DNA from: Dentipellis sp. KUC8613
Taxonomy: Eukaryota > Basidiomycota > Agaricomycetes > Russulales > Hericiaceae
DNA length: 64,000 nt
Direction of reading: 5' to 3'
Assembly: GCA_002286715.1 (NCBI GenBank)
Contig: NSJX01000031.1
Span: 273,540-337,539 of the forward strand
The first letter of the stretch is position 1. Each line of letters opens with the position of its first letter. The notes below the pieces were generated by a model. That model searched no databases, was not told the DNA's origin, and saw nothing but the letters and a program-made list of their open reading frames with translations. This document shows, in pieces, positions 59,101 through 64,000 of the stretch. Position numbers and translations under genes: made by a program.

Positions 59101-59611
59101 TTCATGCGTCGCATAGTCTCGGGAGCCTCGACACCTTCGTTCGGTTCTGTCACCTGACTGACTGCATTAGCGGGTCGGGCTCCTGTGATTGAATCTTCTG
59201 CCTGGCATTTTTGGGTCATCTCATCTCGAGATTCGTGGTTCATCTTGCCTGATTTGCACGATGCCGTATCCAGACTCCAGACTCGACATCCGCTTGACCC
59301 TTGGCGCCCTTGAATTTCCATGTAGATGCCGGAAATAAGGTATCAATATTACCGCTATCGAGATGGACACGGCGCGCGGCGCTTTACTCAACGCATAAAT
59401 GACTGCACATCCAGCAAGAAGAGACACCTACATAGCTCGACATGGGCAAGGTTCGCTGGCTTCCCATCGTACCACTTTATCCGCTGTCACCGGCACCAGC
59501 CTACTCCCGACTGCACGCGTTCTGCGAAACAAGTGCCTCTGTATAAAGCTCCGACCCCTTTCATAGTGCAGAAATCCCGCACCTCTACCTCTCAAACAGA
59601 TAACGCTAAAA
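56105..59611. other. gene-poor stretch
   Basis: No gene I can support. A minus-strand frame at 58953-59321 is charged and coding-like (PNEGVEAPETMRRMNIEKRR) but has no recognisable domain and no clear splice partners. A GTATAAAGC at about 59540 belongs to the small secreted protein gene that follows. Confidence 0.4.
59540..59548 (+). promoter_or_regulatory. TATA box of small secreted protein gene
   Basis: GTATAAAGC lies about 70 bp upstream of the ATG at 59612. The two secreted-protein genes downstream have a TATA element at nearly the same distance (ATATAAAC at 60612, CATATAAGC at 62230). Confidence 0.55.
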
Positions 59612-59797
59612 ATGCTTTTCTGCGCCTCTATCCTCATCTCTCTCGCATTTGCTGCGCTCGCTAGCCCTATGCCACAGGTCACTCACACTTCTATACACCT
59701 CGGCCCAGGCCCTGTGCGTCTTAGCTCTGTCCGTTTTGGCCCCGGTCCCGTCACCCATCCTTCTACCTCCGCTCCCGCCTATCCCTCTAACGGTTAA
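59612..59797 (+). CDS. small secreted protein, 61 residues
   Basis: A short single-exon frame with a good signal peptide: MLFCASILISLAFAALAS with predicted cleavage near ALAS. The mature part is about 43 residues, rich in Pro, Ser, Thr and Gly, with an internal duplication (HLGPGPVRLS and RFGPGPVTHP). It has no cysteine in the mature part and no CaaX end, so it is neither a typical effector nor a pheromone precursor. It is the first of three signal-peptide genes in a row on the same strand, each with a TATA box. No function can be given. Confidence 0.55.
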   Translation: MLFCASILISLAFAALASPMPQVTHTSIHLGPGPVRLSSVRFGPGPVTHPSTSAPAYPSNG

Positions 59798-60674
59798 GAG
59801 GTGGACCATCGTCGATCGCGTGAGTGAGCACTTGCGGATTTGCCACGGAGCCTTATTATGATTATAGAATTGTGATGTGTCAGGAGGGGAAAGATGGGTT
59901 GAGGATTAGCAACATGTTGAAGGCTTTGGATTGTTCAATAAGACGGATAGCGGGTGTATATGTAGAGGTATGTGGGACATCCATTGTTTGGCCAAGTCTC
60001 AGTCGCGCGCTGACAGCTGACGCCGGACAAGCGCGGCCGCCTTCGACCAGTCCATGTTCACTCTCGTGCTGTCGCGAGCTTAGAATTTCGCACTTCTGCC
60101 GTCATCGTTTTGCAATCTCATGTGCCTGCAAAGCATCATCAGTTTCGTCCCGACGGTACGAGTACACTGACAGTGAGAATATTGATATTCCATTTCCTAG
60201 CCTACCTCAGTACCCTTGACATCAAGATCTCCGCTGCATTGCACTGACGGATAGTGTGTCACCCGGCCAGAAAATCTACATCATCGTGGCATGATGTGCG
60301 CCCGGGTCCACCACGGTCCTGCGCTGAATGCTGCCAACGGCAATCTTGGGAACGAACGAAGGCGCAACTGTTTCACTATAGCTATGTATAGATATGTTTC
60401 AGAGTTGAAAGCTCGGTGCGTTGGCTGTATGCTCGCTCACCGAGTCTATGAATACCGCCATCTCCGCGCGTCTCTGTTCGTCGCCTATCTGCCACCAGCC
60501 ATGCCTAACGACCCTTCCCGTTACCTGTTTACATGATACAGAATGTATTCTATGTAGGTTTCATCCACTTTCGCGTTCCGCCCGCCCGAAATAACTCAAC
60601 GATTTCAGGATATAAACCACATCCAACTAGCGTAGTCTTGCGTCGCCCATCACCCATACGTATCCTAGCGCAAG
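59798..60674. other. intergenic DNA, first copy of a duplicated segment
   Basis: No gene seen. Blocks from about 60050 onward recur from about 61676, so this is the upstream part of a segmental duplication that also includes the next gene. Confidence 0.5.
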
Positions 60675-60930
60675 ATGTGCTCCTACGTTGTACGCTCCTT
60701 GTTCATATGCGCATTCGTGCTGATTCCACTTGTCTGTGCTGCACCTCCTTTGCAGCTACCTTGTGAGCCCTTAAACGACATTTTGACCATCTTGCCACGG
60801 AATGGTACGGGTCTGAATTCGTCCTCCACCTCCACAGAGCTCAGGCATTCTACCGGCGGCATCACTGCCTGGCCTGGACCCGAGAGCACCGAAACAAGTA
60901 CCAGCACCGGGATCATCAGCAGCCCCACCG
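60050..60930. repeat. segmental duplication, copy 1
   Basis: About 0.9 kb that recurs at about 61676-62530. Shared landmarks in the same order: TGTTCA-TCTCGTGCTGT, CCTA-C plus CTGCATTGCACTG, ATCGTG-ATG followed by CATGATACAG, a TATA element, and a signal-peptide gene. Confidence 0.55.
60612..60619 (+). promoter_or_regulatory. TATA box of surface protein gene
   Basis: ATATAAAC lies about 63 bp upstream of the ATG at 60675. Confidence 0.5.
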
Positions 60931-61472
60931 ACCTCGGCAACGATATTCCTCCCTCACAGTCATCGCCGCCCTCATCCTCCGAGCCTGACAGCACGGCTAT
61001 CGAGCCAGAAAATGCCACTCCCTCTTTGTCTCCACCCTCTGTGTCCTCGCCTTCCTTGCCTTCGCCTTCGCCGTCTTCTCCCCTTTCTCCCCTTCCACCG
61101 TCTTCTTTCCCGCCGCCGCCGCCTCCGTCTGCGCCTTCTGCGCCTTCCCTGCCCTCTCCATTCACATTTCCAACCGCCTCTTCGCTCGCCTCTGCATCTG
61201 CCTTTCCGCCCGGTTCTTTGCCCGCCTCTCCGTCTACTTCTCCATCCAGCCTCCCTTCGTTGACTCTTCTCCCGTCTTCATCCTATCCTGCCGATTCCTC
61301 TCCCTTCGTCCTCTCCTCCCCGTCATCCTTCCCATCATCCTCGTCCTCGTCGTCTTCGTCGCCCGTCACTCCCAGCGTCACCACCACCTTCACAATCTCC
61401 ATCGCCACTCTCATCCTCACTTTCGTCCTGCACCGCGGTAAATTGCCAGCTATTGCGATGCATCACGCCTAG
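60675..61472 (+). CDS. Ser/Pro/Thr-rich secreted or GPI-anchored surface protein
   Basis: Single-exon gene of 265 residues. A signal peptide (VVRSLFICAFVLIPLVCAA) is followed by a short region with two cysteines (only Cys30 beyond the signal) and one NGT sequon. A long Ser/Pro-dominated mucin-like region then runs from about residue 50 to 240. The C-terminus is hydrophobic (TFTISIATLILTFVL) but followed by a short tail with basic residues, so either GPI anchoring or a single membrane span is possible. O-glycosylation is likely. It has a paralogue at 62293-62817: the blocks WPGPESTETSTSTGIISSP and YPGPASMNSTSTISSPP correspond. The role is unknown; a cell-wall or surface role is inferred. Confidence 0.75.
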   Translation: MCSYVVRSLFICAFVLIPLVCAAPPLQLPCEPLNDILTILPRNGTGLNSSSTSTELRHSTGGITAWPGPESTETSTSTGIISSPTDLGNDIPPSQSSPPSSSEPDSTAIEPENATPSLSPPSVSSPSLPSPSPSSPLSPLPPSSFPPPPPPSAPSAPSLPSPFTFPTASSLASASAFPPGSLPASPSTSPSSLPSLTLLPSSSYPADSSPFVLSSPSSFPSSSSSSSSSPVTPSVTTTFTISIATLILTFVLHRGKLPAIAMHHA

Positions 61473-62292
61473 TCTCGGTGTGCGGAGGTTTTCTGTACAC
61501 CGCATGACCGTGCCTGTCTCTGGATTGAAGAAAGAGGAGGGGCTCTATCATAGGCCGCAGGATACGTGCATCGCATATCTCGCATCTAGCATCCCTATGC
61601 TTTTCTATCCCTGTTCACTGTGTCACACACCCGAGCCTCCTTGCTATCGTCTATTCCGCTTTTCGTATCAGTGTCTCTGTTCATTCTCGTGCTGTGGCCT
61701 CCACACTGAGGCCTCCCTTTTTCTCGCGGACTTCGAATGTCGTCCCGCGGCAGTCGATTCGTCCAATCCGATCGCGCGCGCACTTGCGTATCCATCGTAA
61801 CAATACGCCCAATCGTGAGACTATCTACTTGTCGTCTCCCAGCCTATCTTACCACTTCTATCCATCAGAATTCCCACTGCATTGCACTGCTATGTAGCAG
61901 CGAGTAGCTCTGGCATATGAGGGATCCGCGTGTACACAGGTTGTCATATTCCCAAAAACAAAAAAATCTGGCAGAAGATCCGCACCATCGTGAATGCGTA
62001 CCGGTGCCCGTCATGGCTCTTTGCACCGGACCGTCAGTTGCTTGCAAAAAAAGGAGCCACTACGCTGCTATATACAGGTGGCGTAAGGGTCGAAGGTGCG
62101 CTGTTTTTCTGTTTCAACCCACCTTCTCTTGTTCGTCGCTATCTGTCATGCTTCACGCACCTCATCGTCGCTCATCTACATGATACAGGTAACATACTCG
62201 GCCACGCCTATACGCCTGCTCCGCTCAGCTACATATAAGCGACGACAGTTGTCCATTGGCTGTCACGCATCCCGTGGATATCCTACCGCATA
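61473..62292. other. spacer between the surface-protein paralogues
   Basis: No gene seen. It contains the upstream part of the second copy of the duplicated segment, including the TATA element at about 62230. Confidence 0.5.
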
Positions 62293-62530
62293 ATGGACAT
62301 CCGCCTCTTATTCGCCTTCTTCACTTGTGCAGTTGCACATATGATCGTCAATGCCACACCTCCCCCGTGGCTATCCTCTACGCCCTTCAGCACGACTGAC
62401 TTACCGTGTGGAGACCTAGATACTAAGTCCAGTTGTGTTCCATTCATGACAGTTAGCAAGGCAACTGTCTATCCTGGGCCTGCAAGTATGAACAGCACCA
62501 GCACCATCAGCAGTCCTCCCAGCAGTGTCG
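61676..62530. repeat. segmental duplication, copy 2
   Basis: Partner of the segment at about 60050-60930. The offset is about 1.6 kb. Divergence is substantial, with insertions and deletions, so the event is not recent. Confidence 0.55.
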
Positions 62531-62817
62531 GCATCATTCCTCCCTCGAAGTCATCTTTCCCACCTTCTGTGCCTTTCAGCATCGACCCGGATGCTACTTC
62601 TCTCTCCTTGTCTTCGCCTTCCGTATTCTCGCATTCCCCAGCTCCACCCTCCCCAACATCTTCATTTCTGCTGCCCTCGCCTTTGTCCTCATCATCCTCG
62701 TCATCTCTCCCCACCCCCAGCATCACCGTCACTCTCATAACATCCGTCGCTGCTCTCGTCCTCTCCTCCGCCCAGTGCTGCGATGGAGTATTAGCCGCTC
62801 TCACACGTCGGTTCTAG
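62293..62817 (+). CDS. Ser/Pro/Thr-rich secreted or surface protein, paralogue
   Basis: Single-exon gene of 174 residues, shorter than its neighbour at 60675. A hydrophobic start (IRLLFAFFTCAVAHMIVNA) acts as a signal peptide, followed by a short region with Cys in LPCGDLDTKSSCVPF, then a Ser/Pro-rich stalk and a C-terminal hydrophobic stretch (ITVTLITSVAALVLSS) before a short tail ending TRRF. The CATATAAGC TATA element lies about 63 bp upstream. The shortening is in the low-complexity stalk, as expected for repeat-driven length change. Confidence 0.72.
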   Translation: MDIRLLFAFFTCAVAHMIVNATPPPWLSSTPFSTTDLPCGDLDTKSSCVPFMTVSKATVYPGPASMNSTSTISSPPSSVGIIPPSKSSFPPSVPFSIDPDATSLSLSSPSVFSHSPAPPSPTSSFLLPSPLSSSSSSSLPTPSITVTLITSVAALVLSSAQCCDGVLAALTRRF

Positions 62818-63681
62818 CGCGCGCTGGGTTGGCGGGATTCCCACCCACCTCCGCACTCCGCTCTCTCTCGTCACCATCAATGCTTCACACCCACCAATCT
62901 GGTCAAAAGACCCCACGTCTCGTATCTCGGTCGTGTTGTCCCGAACCTCCAGTCGTCGCATCCCGAATTTCGCATCTCGCGTATGGACGGTATTCGACAA
63001 CTTCGTGATCAAAGTTGACTGCCTGCCCGATCTTAATCTTCTGTCTTCCTCTCGGGGGGCACTCCACTCTTCGAGTTAACGACCTTGCCTAGTATCAACA
63101 TCATTATACCCCGGTCTCCGATGCCCATCACGACGACCGGAATCCCACTCTTCCAGCACATTGCGTACTGCTTTCCGACTACATACGGATTGTACATACA
63201 TACGGTAGATACCCCGCACGTCCGGCTGCGCTCCTCCGAGTCTCGTACATTTCTTCTCGTCTGGATCTGGCTGAATTTCGAACTCTCCATCGCATTTGTT
63301 ATACTAGTACCCGCAAATCTCGTCGAGCGTCGCTGTATACCCACCTGCATACAGTGGCGTGCGAAAATAATGCACGACCCTGCCACACGGCGTAGTTTCT
63401 CATGTAGTACCTCGAGCTTGGTGTATTTTACATAGGTCTCTTAACAAAAAATTTTCTTTACCATCTGTATATTATACATAAGAAAGAATTGAGAAAAAAT
63501 ACTGCACGAGGGAGGAAGAAATCGTGCACAAATGTGATGAACGCGATCACGGTCACATGATTCGAACGCGTCGCGCGCGACACATCAACGCGCCTCCTTG
63601 ACAACCGACGACAACGACTCTCTTTCCGTGTCCACCATCATCACCAACATCCCAACACCTCTTACCTTTCATTTCGACACC
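62818..63681. other. intergenic DNA before the transposase
   Basis: No gene seen. An AT-rich patch at about 63433-63500 lies upstream of the transposase start. A terminal inverted repeat could lie here, but cannot be shown because the other end of the element is outside the window. Confidence 0.4.
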
Positions 63682-64000
63682 ATGACAGTCATGACACCAA
63701 CCAAGAAAGCCCGAGTTTGGACCATGGTTGAGAAAGAGGGCAAGTCAATCACTGAGACTGCTCACTCCCTCGGACTCGATCGAAGTACGGTGTCTCGTGC
63801 CCACAAGAAGCTTCTAGCACAAGGCCCTAACCCCAATATCTATCTTGAAGTCCCAAAGAGTGGCCGACCCAGCAAAATTTCCCCCAGATTGGAGCGTAGA
63901 GCTGTACGGTTCATCACTAGTGGCAGGGCAACTGTAATGGGCGCGGTAGGGGGTATGGTTTGACCTCTTGCTCACACCGTGCACAATACACCAGACTCAG
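63682..64000 (+). mobile_element. Tc1/mariner-type transposase, 5' part
   Basis: The frame starting at the ATG at 63682 (MTVMTPTKKARVWTMVEKEG) reads KSITETAHSLGLDRSTVSRA, a helix-turn-helix of the Tc1/mariner transposase N-terminus, then a linker with PKSGRPSKISPRLERRAVRF, the GRP-K box and second DNA-binding segment. Unspliced, the frame stops at 63963 (93 residues). A possible GTAGGG...CACCAG intron at about 63947-63994 would let it continue past the window edge. The catalytic DDE/DDD domain is not in view, so activity cannot be judged. A domesticated helix-turn-helix protein is a lesser alternative. Confidence 0.75.

Noticed and set aside
1..64000. CRISPR arrays, operons, ribosome binding sites and other prokaryotic features
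   Set aside because: Nothing with regular spaced repeats or prokaryotic gene layout was seen; the DNA is clearly eukaryotic.

Overview
This window is nuclear DNA from a filamentous basidiomycete, most likely a wood-decay agaricomycete such as a polypore. The genes carry many short GT-AG introns (about 50-100 bp), often separated by very small exons. The gene families fit: DUF6699 proteins, HMG-box regulators, a basidiomycete-type DASH subunit Dam1, F-box-like and MYND proteins, a metacaspase, MUP1-like permeases and intron-containing tRNA-Phe genes. No bacterial features were seen. Genes were modelled by hand from reading frames, splice motifs and family knowledge. For most multi-exon genes the summed exon length is a multiple of three, which supports the models, but no transcript data were available.

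Layout. 1-22.3 kb is gene-poor. It holds one DUF6699 gene (723-1436, minus), an F-box-like gene (10966-12371, minus), a MYND zinc-finger gene (12903-13811, plus), two tRNA-Phe genes (minus, 14.1 and 15.1 kb), DAM1 (16206-17320, minus) and a decayed threefold tandem repeat (20.2-22.3 kb). 23.7-51.8 kb is the GC-rich core. It holds an HMG-box regulator (minus), a second and larger DUF6699 protein (minus), an HhH-GPD DNA glycosylase (minus), a second HMG-box regulator (plus), an F-box-like protein (plus), two tandem amino-acid permease paralogues (plus) and the spindle-checkpoint gene BUB3 (plus). 52.3-64 kb holds three more tRNA-Phe genes (plus), a 14-exon metacaspase (minus), three TATA-driven genes for secreted or cell-surface proteins (plus), two of them in a local segmental duplication, and the start of a Tc1/mariner-type transposase at the right edge.

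How the genes relate. Two kinetochore and checkpoint genes (DAM1, BUB3) are present but about 33 kb apart, so no operon-like link is implied. HMG-box and DUF6699 genes alternate (DUF6699, HMG, DUF6699, HMG), which hints at old duplication. The permeases are clear tandem duplicates: 18 of their 19 exons have identical lengths.

The most striking observation is in those permeases. At the same codon, in both copies, the reading frame can only be kept by a one-nucleotide exon (45197 and 48939) between two introns, next to 9-nt and 15-nt exons. The five tRNA-Phe genes have identical mature sequences but unrelated introns of 9 or 19 nt.
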